Part shown: positions 37,288 through 45,276 of the stretch, piece by piece | Layout: every line of letters begins with the position of its first letter | How positions within the stretch are numbered: position 1 is the first letter of the stretch | Source of the DNA: Isoalcanivorax indicus | GTDB lineage: Bacteria > Pseudomonadota > Gammaproteobacteria > Pseudomonadales > Alcanivoracaceae | Direction of reading: 5' to 3' | DNA length: 64,000 nucleotides | NCBI RefSeq assembly: GCF_003259185.1 | Contig: NZ_QGMP01000001.1 | Span: 992,001-1,056,000 of the forward strand | Position numbers and translations under genes: made by a program | The notes under the pieces: model-generated | The model's input: the letters and a program-made list of their open reading frames with translations, nothing else | What the model was told of the DNA's origin: nothing | Databases searched by the model: none

Positions 37288-38714
37288 AACCTTTTTCGGT
37301 CGGCCCCATCATCGGCGCCTGTGAGCCTGACAGCGCGCGCCTGTTCGGGCGCGCTGCCATGACGGCCTTCAATCTGTCCGGCAAGGCCATGCTGGGGCGC
37401 GTCCGCTGGCGTCAAGCGGGGCAGGCAGACTGGCAGCCCGCGCAGGCGTTTCGGCTGAACACCAACTTTGACGGCAGCGGCGTTGCCGTGCTCCACGGGC
37501 TGACCCCCCGGACGGTGCATGAATATCAGGCCGGCTGGGTTCTGGACGCCGATGCCCCGGCGTCGCTGCTCGACTGGCGAGCCCTGCCGATCTACCGCTT
37601 CCGCACAGCCCCGGCCGAGCGCGATGCCCCCGCCAGCCTGCTGCTCGGCTCTTGCAGCTACCGCTTCTTCGACCTCGGCGGCCTGATCTCGGACGACCGC
37701 GCCGACAAGACCTTCAAGGCCATGCATGCCCATCAGCAGCAACACGGGCCGGTGGACTTCACCATGCTGTGCGGCGACCAGGTCTACGCCGACCCACTGA
37801 ACCGCCTCGGTGCCCTGAGCGACGAGGCCTGTTACCTGCAGCTTTACCGTCGCGTCTTCGGCCAGCCTGGCATGCGCGAGCTGATGGCCAACACGCCGAC
37901 CTACATGATCCTTGATGACCACGAGATCGAGGACAACTGGCCCGCCCACGCCTCCCCGGCAGACCGCATCGGCAAGTTTCCGGCCGCCATCAAGGCCTAC
38001 CAGATCTATCAGGCTTCGCATGGCCCGGCCATGCCACTGGACCCCACCGGCTGCTGGCCCGACCGCGACCCCGACCACCTGTGGTACACCTTCAGCCACG
38101 GCTGCGCCGATGTGTTCGTGATGGATGTGCGTACCGAGCGGCAATTGCAGGGCGGCAAGCGCGACGTGCGCATGATCTCGGCGGAGCAGGAGCAGGCGCT
38201 GCTTGACTGGCTGGCGACCTCAACCGAGCGGGTCAAGCTGATCGTGTCTCCGGTGGTGGTGTTCCCGGACAACCGGCGGCTGTTCCGCCGAAGCGATGCC
38301 TGGGAGGGCTTTGTCCATCAGCGACGCCGCATTCTTGACGCTGTTCGCCGACTGAACCTGCGCCGCGTGGCGTTTCTGTCCGGCGATGTACACGCTTCGC
38401 TGGTGGCGTCGCTGCATACGCGAGGCCACGATGGCAAGCCGCTGACGATTCATAACGTGGTCAGTTCGGGGTTGTTCTGGCCCAGCGCGCTGATGGCATT
38501 CCGCTGGTACAGCCCGATGATCCAGTCTTCCGGGCGCCTGGCCACGGGAGGACTCTGGTCCTGGAATCGCTATCGGGTCGCCCTGTGCAATCGGGTTTAC
38601 AGCCGCGATGCCTTTGCGCGCATCGAGGTATCGCCGGCGCAACTGAGGTTCCGGTTGTTCGACCGGAGGGGGGATGCCTTGCCGACGCACGATGTGGATG
38701 TCGACTGGGGCTGA
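37278..38714 (+). CDS. PhoD-type metallophosphatase family protein
   Basis: A 478-residue member of the alkaline phosphatase D family. The metal-site motifs are LCGDQVYADP and ILDDHEIEDNW. Later ones are FLSGDVHASL and the C-terminal His region. Unlike classical PhoD it has no Tat or Sec signal, so it is probably cytoplasmic. The usual substrate class is phosphodiesters or phosphomonoesters. The ATG at 37278 is the third of three repeated ATGs. Its 3' side opens into the 620-base non-coding region. Confidence 0.85.
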   Translation: MRVEPFSVGPIIGACEPDSARLFGRAAMTAFNLSGKAMLGRVRWRQAGQADWQPAQAFRLNTNFDGSGVAVLHGLTPRTVHEYQAGWVLDADAPASLLDWRALPIYRFRTAPAERDAPASLLLGSCSYRFFDLGGLISDDRADKTFKAMHAHQQQHGPVDFTMLCGDQVYADPLNRLGALSDEACYLQLYRRVFGQPGMRELMANTPTYMILDDHEIEDNWPAHASPADRIGKFPAAIKAYQIYQASHGPAMPLDPTGCWPDRDPDHLWYTFSHGCADVFVMDVRTERQLQGGKRDVRMISAEQEQALLDWLATSTERVKLIVSPVVVFPDNRRLFRRSDAWEGFVHQRRRILDAVRRLNLRRVAFLSGDVHASLVASLHTRGHDGKPLTIHNVVSSGLFWPSALMAFRWYSPMIQSSGRLATGGLWSWNRYRVALCNRVYSRDAFARIEVSPAQLRFRLFDRRGDALPTHDVDVDWG

Positions 38715-38778
38715 CGTGACGTGTAGGCAATGGCTTACAGAAAGTGTCGGCAATCTCCTGCATCCACGGGGCGGCTTC

Positions 38779-38881
38779 ACAGCTAATCTGTACGCGGACT
38801 CAAGGACTGAGTAGTGCAACACGGATGTTGATCCTCTATACAGCCTGTTTCGATCGCCCGCCCCCAGCGGGCGTTTTTTTT
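38779..38881 (+). ncRNA. Candidate structured small RNA or 3' UTR
   Basis: Three small hairpins in a row, ACAG/CTGT (38779-38791), ACTCA/TGAGT (38798-38812) and CAACA/TGTTG (38817-38830), lead into a strong intrinsic terminator. No good open reading frame with a ribosome site is present. No clear promoter was found, so it may be processed from the phosphatase mRNA. The first part of the gap (38715-38778) shows nothing more. Confidence 0.4.
38855..38881 (+). terminator. Intrinsic terminator
   Basis: CGCCCGC (38855-38861), CCCCA loop, GCGGGCG (38867-38873), then eight T. This is a textbook rho-independent terminator for plus-strand transcription, ending the PhoD-type transcript or a small RNA. 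Confidence 0.9.
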
Positions 38882-38918
38882 GGCGTTGTGCTCCATGCTG
38901 TGTTGGTTTGGTGGTTGT

Positions 38919-39037
38919 GGCCCTCGGGGGGCGGGTAAAGGGTTTCTGGACACGCTGCAAGTACATCCCTGTAAGCTCTCGTTCGGCATCCATGCCTCTC
39001 GAAGGTCCAGAAACCCTTTACCCGCCCCCCGAGGGCC
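38919..39037. repeat. Long palindromic element 1
   Basis: Two perfect 33-bp arms (38919-38951 and 39005-39037) enclose a 53-base loop. The arms read GGCCCTCGGGGG outwards and TTTCTGGAC inwards. The loop contains GTACATCCCTGTAAGC and GTTCGGCATCC, similar in order and orientation to the loop of element 3. Flanks differ from those of elements 2 and 3, so this is a second subtype. It is non-coding. Confidence 0.9.
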
Positions 39038-39120
39038 GTCACGCGCAGCCCGGTTAACGACTTCCAGCCAACTGAAAGCCTGGTTCTGGCGACAAGCTAC
39101 GACGTGCCAGCGGTGAAGTG

Positions 39121-39260
39121 ACCTCTGAACTGAGGCCTCGGGGAGGGGTAAGCCCTTCCAGAAGTGTGTGAGGCAGGAAGCCGAACGCAAGCCTACAGGG
39201 ACGTATTTACGGCGGCTTCTGGAAGGGCTTACCCCTCCCCGAGGCCGCGCTACGAAGCAC
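39121..39260 (-). repeat. Long palindromic element 2
   Basis: Perfect 31-bp arms (39134-39164 and 39216-39246) enclose a 51-base loop (39165-39215) that is the exact reverse complement of the loop of element 3. The inner 12 bp of the arms (CCCTTCCAGAAG type) are shared, and the outer arms differ but remain paired. On the outside, a CCTC/GAGG mini-hairpin and a GCTACGAAGCAC stretch are also shared with element 3. The stretch between elements 1 and 2 (39038-39120) is unassigned. Confidence 0.92.
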
Positions 39261-39271
39261 ATGACAGCCCA

Positions 39272-39300
39272 CTGAAATCCCCCAGCCCCTGACGTATACT
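39272..39300 (+). promoter_or_regulatory. Promoter of the DUF2288 gene
   Basis: CTGAAA (39272-39277) and TATACT (39295-39300) are separated by exactly 17 bp, 35 bp before the start codon. The -10 is strong. It starts only 12 bp after the end of palindromic element 2. Confidence 0.55.
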
Positions 39301-39334
39301 GCGCCGCCGGAAACCGGCCATCATCGGAGATTGC

Positions 39335-39622
39335 ATGTCCGAGCTTATCGATACCCTGAATCGGGAAACCGCGCGCATCAGCTGGAGTGAGTTGCAGCCG
39401 TTCTTCGCGCGTGGCCAGACCGTGGCCGTGGACCCGGCGCTGGATCTCGTGGCCGTCGCCGCCGCCTTCGCCCGGGACGACAAGCCCACCGTGCAAGGCT
39501 GGATGGAGGGCGCCCGCGTGGCCGTCGTTACGGACGCCCAGAGCGCCGCCTGGCTGGACGCCGATGCCGACATGTGGGCCGTGGTGGTGGCGCCGTTTGT
39601 GCTGGTGCAGCCGGTCGCCTGA
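39335..39622 (+). CDS. DUF2288 family protein
   Basis: A 95-residue cytoplasmic protein. LNRETARISWSELQPFFARG and VDPALDLVAVAAAFARDD match the DUF2288 pattern, as does AVVVAPFVLVQ at the end. GGAG precedes the ATG. The function is unknown. It is convergent with the GST gene and 22 bp from it. Confidence 0.82.
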   Translation: MSELIDTLNRETARISWSELQPFFARGQTVAVDPALDLVAVAAAFARDDKPTVQGWMEGARVAVVTDAQSAAWLDADADMWAVVVAPFVLVQPVA

Positions 39623-39644
39623 TAACCGGGGGGCGGCAGGGAGG

Positions 39645-40304
39645 TCAGCGCTGGACCATTGTTTTTGCCGCAGCCAGTACCGAGGCCGGATCGAGATCAC
39701 CCGGGACCTTGACGCCGCGGTCGACAGCGGGCCGAGCGCGTAACTGCTTCAGCCAGCGTTGCAGGTGAGGCAAGTCACTGATATCCACGCCGGACCACTC
39801 ATGAGTGCGTGCCCAGCACCAGTTGGCAATGTCCGCGATCGAATAGTCCCCGGCCAGGTATTCGTGCTCCTTCAGGCGCCCGTCGAGCACCGAGAGCAGG
39901 CGCTTCGACTCGTTCTGGTAGCGGTCGATGGCCACCTGTATCTTTTCCGGCATATAGCGGAAAAAGACATTGGCCTGGCCCATCATCGGGCCCACGCCGC
40001 CCATCTGGAACATCAGCCACTGGATGACCTGCGAACGCCCGCGCGCATCGGTGGGACACAGCCGGCCTGTCTTCTCGGCCAGATACAGCATGATGGCGCC
40101 GGATTCGAACACCGCAAAGCCCTCTTCGTCGTGATCGACGATGGCGGGGATGCGGCCGTTCGGGTTGATGGCCAGGAAGTCGGGGGTTTTCTGTTCGCCT
40201 TTCATCAGGTCCAGGGCGATGACCTGGTAAGGCAGGCCCATTTCTTCGAGGGTGACCGAGGCCTTCCAGCCGTTCGGCGTGGCGGCGGTATAGAGATCGA
40301 TCAT
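39645..40304 (-). CDS. Glutathione S-transferase, Nu class (YfcG/YghU-like)
   Basis: A 219-residue GST. The start [16 protein letters not shown] carries the TPNG motif of YfcG/YghU, in place of a catalytic Tyr or Cys. [12 protein letters not shown] and [11 protein letters not shown] are the usual glutathione-binding loops. The C-terminal all-helical domain has [12 protein letters not shown]. Nu-class enzymes act as glutathione-dependent disulfide reductases. It is divergent from the next hydrolase. Confidence 0.92.
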   Translation of the reverse strand: MIDLYTAATPNGWKASVTLEEMGLPYQVIALDLMKGEQKTPDFLAINPNGRIPAIVDHDEEGFAVFESGAIMLYLAEKTGRLCPTDARGRSQVIQWLMFQMGGVGPMMGQANVFFRYMPEKIQVAIDRYQNESKRLLSVLDGRLKEHEYLAGDYSIADIANWCWARTHEWSGVDISDLPHLQRWLKQLRARPAVDRGVKVPGDLDPASVLAAAKTMVQR

Positions 40305-40355
40305 GACAACTCCACAATGCCATCATAGGGATGGTGATCATAACAGGTGTAATGC

Positions 40356-41015
40356 ATGACAGAACTGACATGGCAGCCTGCCGCGTCACCGCGGGCGACG
40401 TTGCTGCTGGCCCATGGCGCCGGGGCCGGGCAAGACAGTGAGGCAATGATCGCGTTGACGGACGCGTTGACGGCGGCAGGCATCACCGTGGTGCGGTTCG
40501 AGTTTCCCTACATGGTGCGTCGTCGGCAGGACGGTCGCCGTCGGCCGCCGGATCGCCAGCCGGTGTTGCTGGCCGCGTTTGCGGCGGCGCTGGCGCAGGT
40601 CGCGGCGGACCCGCGTTGCACGCGGCCATTGCTGGTGGGTGGCAAGTCCATGGGCGGGCGCATGGCGACGCTGCTGATGGCGGGTGACGAGGCGCCCGCC
40701 GACGTGGCGGGGGTGGTGTGCTTCGGGTATCCGTTTCACCCGCCGGGCAAACCGGAGCGGTTGCGTCTGGATCACTGGCCCGCGCTGACGGTGCCGTTGC
40801 TGGTCTGCCAGGGGGAGCGGGACACCTTTGGCAGCCGTGCGGAGGTCGAAGGCTATGCCCGTGAAGGATTGCTGCCGGACGCGGTGCGGCTGCTGTGGCT
40901 GGCGGACGCCAACCATGATCTGACGCCACGCAAGGCAAGTGGTCTGACCCGGGCCGACCATCTGCAGGCGTGCGGCCGGGCCCTGCAAGCCTGGGGGCCG
41001 GTCAAGGCTTTCTGA
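40356..41015 (+). CDS. Alpha/beta hydrolase, KANL3/Tex30 family
   Basis: A 219-residue alpha/beta hydrolase. LLAHGAGAGQDSE is the oxyanion region, GKSMGGRMA the nucleophile elbow (Ser near residue 97), and NHDL gives the His; CQGERDTFG supplies the acid. The family is of unknown substrate. An ATG four bases earlier is out of frame. The 3' end overlaps the convergent GNAT-C39 gene by 14 bp. Confidence 0.87.
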   Translation: MTELTWQPAASPRATLLLAHGAGAGQDSEAMIALTDALTAAGITVVRFEFPYMVRRRQDGRRRPPDRQPVLLAAFAAALAQVAADPRCTRPLLVGGKSMGGRMATLLMAGDEAPADVAGVVCFGYPFHPPGKPERLRLDHWPALTVPLLVCQGERDTFGSRAEVEGYAREGLLPDAVRLLWLADANHDLTPRKASGLTRADHLQACGRALQAWGPVKAF

Positions 41016-42114
41016 TCAGTACTGCGGTGCGCAAGCGGTTGCGCCCGAAGCGCGCCATGCGACCAAAATCGGCGCGCGCGATGGGCAGGTACTGGCAATC
41101 CAGATCGGTCTGCACGCCGTCTTCCGGGTCCGGGTCGTGCAAATAGAGAAAGTCCTCGTCGAACGCCGACAACAGGACCCAGTGTGGTGTGCGCTTGCCG
41201 TCCATCTGCCAGGTGGAAATCAGGATCAGCGGCATGGCGCCCTGTTCCAGCCCTCGGGTCAGGGCCTGTTGGGTAATCTCCCGATAATGCACGGTAATCC
41301 CGGCCTGTTTGCTGCGACGTACGAAATCCTTGTGCACCATTTCGATGATGTGTTTTTTTTCTTCGTTGCGCACGCTGTCGACGAACAAGGGGCCTTTCTG
41401 GCTGATCCAGACGTCGGCACGGAAGCCCCGTTCGACGGCGGCCAGCGCCAGGCCCAGCGGGTGGCAGCCGCCGTGTCCGGCGGTCATGAAGATGGTGGTC
41501 GCCTCGCGCCAGATCTGCACTTCATCGCGTTGTTTCAGTTTCAGGTCGTTATCCAGCGCTTTCATGGCCATCATCAGTGAGGCCGGGCCACAGGTGAAGT
41601 CGGTGGTCTGCCGGTACCAGGGCACGGGTTTCTGCCACAGGGTGGCATCGAAATGGCGGATACGTTTCTGGTAGCGCAGGGCGTCCTGGTGATCTTCGTA
41701 GTAATCGCGGTATTCGCCGAAGCGCAGGTAGCCCATGCTCTCGTACAGGGCGATGGCGGCATGGTTGTCCTTGCGTACTTCCAGGCGCAGGGAAATGCGC
41801 TGGGCGTCCAGGGCGGCTTTCTCGGCCGCCTGCACCAGCTTGCGGCCCAGGCCCTGGCCACGGCACTGGTCGCTCACGGCGATGGAGTACAGACGCGCCA
41901 GCGAGGTGCCGCGATGCAGGATGACCAGCACATAGCCGACCAGTTGCCGGTGCTGCTCGGCGACGATCAGTGCGCCGTGTTCGGTGGTCAGCCAGCGGCG
42001 CAGGCTGCGTCGGCTCAGACGGTCGGTGTCGAAGGTGCGTTTTTCCAGGGCCTCCAGCGCATCCAGATCGTCCAGATGCCCTTGGCGCAGGGTAATGGGC
42101 GATGTCCGCGTCAT
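41002..42114 (-). CDS. GNAT acetyltransferase fused to C39-like peptidase
   Basis: A 370-residue two-domain protein. The N-terminal RimI-like acetyltransferase (about 5-165) has the acetyl-CoA loop QCRGQGLGRKL. The C-terminal part (about 170-370) resembles a C39 cysteine peptidase: Cys in TDFTCGPASLMMAM, His in TPHWVLLSAFD and Asp in YLHDPDPEDG. The product starts at the ATG at 42114, which overlaps the stop of the DUF2817 gene by 4 bp. Such fusions occur beside RimK-type ligases in other genomes; none is adjacent here. It likely modifies and cleaves a peptide, but the substrate is unknown. Confidence 0.88.
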   Translation of the reverse strand: MTRTSPITLRQGHLDDLDALEALEKRTFDTDRLSRRSLRRWLTTEHGALIVAEQHRQLVGYVLVILHRGTSLARLYSIAVSDQCRGQGLGRKLVQAAEKAALDAQRISLRLEVRKDNHAAIALYESMGYLRFGEYRDYYEDHQDALRYQKRIRHFDATLWQKPVPWYRQTTDFTCGPASLMMAMKALDNDLKLKQRDEVQIWREATTIFMTAGHGGCHPLGLALAAVERGFRADVWISQKGPLFVDSVRNEEKKHIIEMVHKDFVRRSKQAGITVHYREITQQALTRGLEQGAMPLILISTWQMDGKRTPHWVLLSAFDEDFLYLHDPDPEDGVQTDLDCQYLPIARADFGRMARFGRNRLRTAVLIRKP

Positions 42115-43220
42115 GATTGTTCCTTGTCGCGATGTCTGTCGCGATGCATCCCGGTCAGTGCCAGATCGATCACCTGGCGGGCCCGGAACAATACCAGTTG
42201 CTGCCACTGTGCGGCATCAGGACAGAAGTGCGCGCGCATGGCGTGCTTGACGGCCCGGGTCGTGTCGGCATGCCAGTCCGGCATGCCCTGCTGATGCAGG
42301 CGATGATCCTGCAGCAGGACGTCGAACAGGGCGTCGGTGCTGAAGGTACCGAATTCCAGAGTCACGAAACAGCTGCGGGCGTCCATGATGGCGTGCCAGG
42401 CATAGTCCAGCAGGCCGGTTTTCGGCACCGACGATGAGGTCCCCGCCAGCGGCAGCGTGACGGCGTCGCCATACCAGCGTTGCGCGGTACGGGTGCCGTC
42501 GCTGTCCGGATCATGGTCGCAGATGATCTCGCCATAGCCATAGGGTCCCAGGCCGGTGTGCAGATCGATCACTGCCAGCTGGCGGCCAGCCAGCGCGTGG
42601 TCGTGGATCAGGGTTTCTACCAGTTGCCGTCCGTGGGCGGGCCCGGTGCCGCCGAAGAAGGGTCCGGCCGGGTCCTGGTACTGGCCGCCGCTGACGGCGA
42701 TCTCGAGCGCGGCGCGGCCGTGGGCATCGGCGTAGGCCGCCAACGCGGATTGCCGGGCGGCGGCATCCTCGCCCAGCAACAGGTCGCGCAATTGCGCGTA
42801 ACCGGGGTTGAGGGGGCGTGGTGCGTTGAAATCAATGAAGTTGCGATTCAGGTCGATCCCTTCGGCGTCGCAGCGACGTAACCAGGCGCAGCCCCAGGGG
42901 TTGAGCAGATGCACCAGCAGCAGCGCGCAGTCGGGCGGCAGGGTCAGGTGCTGTGCGGCCAGGCGACGTACCAGGTCCTGCTGGATGGCGCTGCCTGCCA
43001 GCCCTTCGACACCGTGCGTGCCGGACAGCACCACCAGCACCTGTGCCGCCTCCTTCGGCCCCTGCCAGAGGCTGTGGCTGGCCAGTGCTTCGCCCAGCGG
43101 GCCACGTTGTGCCAGGGGGTGTTCGCGCAGGGTGCCCAGCGCGGCAGCATGGGTGGCGAAGTGTTGTGTGCCAGCGTATTCGTGCGGAAAGGGCATGGCA
43201 GGGGGCAGGGCTGACAGCAT
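42111..43220 (-). CDS. DUF2817 (M14-like) metallopeptidase
   Basis: A 369-residue protein of the DUF2817 family, related to zinc carboxypeptidases. Metal motifs include VLSGTHGVEGLAGS (His and Glu), LNRNFIDF and IDLHTGLGPYG, with Glu in FVTLEFGTFS as the likely catalytic base. No signal peptide is present. It is translationally coupled to the GNAT-C39 gene, which suggests a common peptide substrate. An alternative start eight codons inside is possible. Confidence 0.85.
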   Translation of the reverse strand: MLSALPPAMPFPHEYAGTQHFATHAAALGTLREHPLAQRGPLGEALASHSLWQGPKEAAQVLVVLSGTHGVEGLAGSAIQQDLVRRLAAQHLTLPPDCALLLVHLLNPWGCAWLRRCDAEGIDLNRNFIDFNAPRPLNPGYAQLRDLLLGEDAAARQSALAAYADAHGRAALEIAVSGGQYQDPAGPFFGGTGPAHGRQLVETLIHDHALAGRQLAVIDLHTGLGPYGYGEIICDHDPDSDGTRTAQRWYGDAVTLPLAGTSSSVPKTGLLDYAWHAIMDARSCFVTLEFGTFSTDALFDVLLQDHRLHQQGMPDWHADTTRAVKHAMRAHFCPDAAQWQQLVLFRARQVIDLALTGMHRDRHRDKEQS

Positions 43221-43304
43221 GGTGTAACCAGCAACGATGGATGACAGGGACGATTCTGTATCAAGCCTAGCCTGACCAGCCCCGCGCCGCCAGCAACACC
43301 GGTG

Positions 43305-43841
43305 TCAGTCGGTGCTGGCGGGCGTTACGGTGACCATTTCGCCGCGATGGTCGGCAATGTACAGGCTGCCGTCGCTGACGTTGACCTGCCAGGCGAAGGT
43401 GCGTGGCAGGTCACGAGCCAGTGTATCCACAGCGTCCCAGGGCAGTACGCAGACACTGGCGCGGGACTGCTTGCGCACGTCCTTTTCCACCCGCTTCCAC
43501 CATTGCGGCCACTGCCGCCCGTAGGGGATGACCGTGACCCGGGCGGCACGCAGGCATGCCTTGCGCACCCGGTCGGCATCCGGCTCGCCCACATCGACCC
43601 AATGGCTGATGTTGTCGTGCAGGTCCCTGGCCAGCAGATCGGCCTCGTCGCGCGTGGACAGGCCGCTGCCGAAAGTCAGTGCCGGTTCGGGGAACAGGCA
43701 CCAGGCCAGCAGGCGCGCCACCATCCGTTGCGGTGTCTCCGAGGGGTGCAGGGCCAGCGTCAGCCGTTCATGGCCGAAATGGTTGCGGTCCGTATCGGCG
43801 ATATCGATATCGGCGTGAAAGACCGTTGCGCTCAGTGCCAT
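43305..43841 (-). CDS. yaeQ: YaeQ family protein
   Basis: A 178-residue protein matching the YaeQ family in length and motifs (DRNHFGHERLTLALHPSET, WVDVGEPDADRVRKA). The fold is PD-(D/E)XK-like, and a nuclease role has been suggested for the family. It lies 3 bp from the DUF4442 gene stop on the same strand. Confidence 0.93.
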   Translation of the reverse strand: MALSATVFHADIDIADTDRNHFGHERLTLALHPSETPQRMVARLLAWCLFPEPALTFGSGLSTRDEADLLARDLHDNISHWVDVGEPDADRVRKACLRAARVTVIPYGRQWPQWWKRVEKDVRKQSRASVCVLPWDAVDTLARDLPRTFAWQVNVSDGSLYIADHRGEMVTVTPASTD

Positions 43842-43844
43842 GGC

Positions 43845-44330
43845 TCAGCTGCTTTTTTTCGCGGGTTTTTCAGTCACCCACAGATGAATGGTGCCCTCGA
43901 CGACCACGGTGTCGTCATCACGCAGGGCGCGTACGGCGACAGCCACTTCCGGGCCATTTTCCCAGGCGCCGGGAGCGACTTCGGCAATGACACGAATATC
44001 GGTTTCTGCCTTGGCGGTGTAGCGCACGTCCATGCCTTTGGGAATCCAGCGCAAGTGCGCAGGAATCGAGGCTTCTGCCACCACCCCCATGGCAAATTCC
44101 AGGCCGTTGCAGATGGCGATCACGTGCACGGTGCCAATATGGTTTTCCACGGCGCGGCGTTTTTTCAGCAAGGCTTCGCAATAGTTGGGGCGCAGCGTCT
44201 GCAAACGCGGCCGCACGGTGCCGAAGTAGGGAGCCTTGCGGCAGATGGCCATGGAAAACAGGGTTTTCCCGGCGGGCAGTTTTTCCATTTTCTGGTACAG
44301 GGCCATGACCGGATTGGGTTTCTGGCTCAT
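43845..44330 (-). CDS. DUF4442 hotdog-fold protein
   Basis: A 161-residue protein of the DUF4442 family, a hotdog fold related to thioesterases. Features are NHIGTVHVIAICNGLEFAMG, which carries the helix Asn/Glu region, and VRYTAKAETDIRVIAEV. The start at 44330 is chosen over a 29-codon extension without ribosome site. It is probably cotranscribed with yaeQ and divergent from the next thioesterase-like gene. Confidence 0.83.
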   Translation of the reverse strand: MSQKPNPVMALYQKMEKLPAGKTLFSMAICRKAPYFGTVRPRLQTLRPNYCEALLKKRRAVENHIGTVHVIAICNGLEFAMGVVAEASIPAHLRWIPKGMDVRYTAKAETDIRVIAEVAPGAWENGPEVAVAVRALRDDDTVVVEGTIHLWVTEKPAKKSS

Positions 44331-44454
44331 CGGGCGTCTCCTGCAGGTCATGCGCGATATCGTCGTGCGCGGTGGTCGGCCATTGTCCATGTCTGTCAAG
44401 CCGGAGGGAAGCCGCATCTGCTACACTTCTGCGCTTTGTTCTCCGGGGATCCCT

Positions 44455-45264
44455 ATGACTGAAGTGCTGTTTGACCGTGATGGTGAGGTCTATCTGCCGA
44501 CGCCCGCCAGCGGCAGCCCCTGGCATCCGAACATGCTGCACGGGGGTGCCGTATCCGGATTGTTCGGTTTCGGTGTCGAGCAGCAGGCCACGGCCTGGCC
44601 CGATTTCCGCCTTGGTCGCTTGACCATGGACCTGCTGCGGCCGGTGCCACGCGCGGCGCTTAAGCTGAGCAGCCGGTTGCGCCGTGACGGGGGGCGTCTG
44701 AAGGCACTGGATCTGGCGCTGCACCATGACGGCAAGCTGGTGGCCAGCGCCAGTGCGGTGTTGCAGAAGGCGCATGCGATCACCTTGCCCGCGCACGCAC
44801 CCACCCCCGCTGTGCCCCCGCCTGGCCCTGACGGGCTGGCGGAAACCGGCATCCAGGCGATGCTGGACGCCAAGGGTCTGAAGATCCCCCGGGGGCTCCA
44901 CTCTCGTGTGCAGCTGCGTCCGGTGACGCCCTGGAACGAGAGCGGGCAGGGCACCAGTTGGTTGAACCTGCCGGTGACCATCGTTGCCGGGACGCCGCTG
45001 ACGCCGCTGGTACGGGCGACCTTGCTGAGTGATCTGAGCAACGGCGTGGCGCAGCTCAATCTGGGCAATGCCACCGGTACCATCAATGCGGATATCAACC
45101 TGAACCTGTTTCGGTATCCCGACAGCGAGTGGCTGGCGATCCAGGCACAGACGCAGCTGCAGCCAACGGGCCTCGGGCTGGTGCAGGGCACACTGTTCGA
45201 TACCCGCGGGGCCATCGGCTATGTGACCCAGGTGGTGCAAAGCTACGGCGAATTTACCGGCTGA
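44455..45264 (+). CDS. Acyl-CoA thioesterase-like double-hotdog protein
   Basis: A 269-residue protein with two hotdog halves, TesB/'thioesterase family protein' like. HPNMLHGGAVSGLFGFGVEQ is the first catalytic-helix region (about 25-45). The second half has TLLSDLSNGVAQLN and GLVQGTLFDTRGAIGYVTQ. I placed the start at 44455; the longer frame overlaps DUF4442 antisense. The acyl substrate is unknown. The spermidine synthase-like gene follows after 12 bp. Confidence 0.85.
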   Translation: MTEVLFDRDGEVYLPTPASGSPWHPNMLHGGAVSGLFGFGVEQQATAWPDFRLGRLTMDLLRPVPRAALKLSSRLRRDGGRLKALDLALHHDGKLVASASAVLQKAHAITLPAHAPTPAVPPPGPDGLAETGIQAMLDAKGLKIPRGLHSRVQLRPVTPWNESGQGTSWLNLPVTIVAGTPLTPLVRATLLSDLSNGVAQLNLGNATGTINADINLNLFRYPDSEWLAIQAQTQLQPTGLGLVQGTLFDTRGAIGYVTQVVQSYGEFTG

Positions 45265-45276
45265 GGCGGGCTATTC

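Noticed and set aside
38744-38938. 64-codon plus-strand frame in the phosphatase/DUF2288 gap
   Set aside because: It runs through a strong terminator and into palindromic element 1; not a plausible gene.
38919-39260. CRISPR-like array
   Set aside because: There is no regular unit of 25-40 bases with spacers, and no cas genes; the elements are single large palindromes.
38919-39260. Integron attC sites or IS terminal repeats
   Set aside because: No core-site motif of attC was found and no transposase or integrase lies between or beside the arms.
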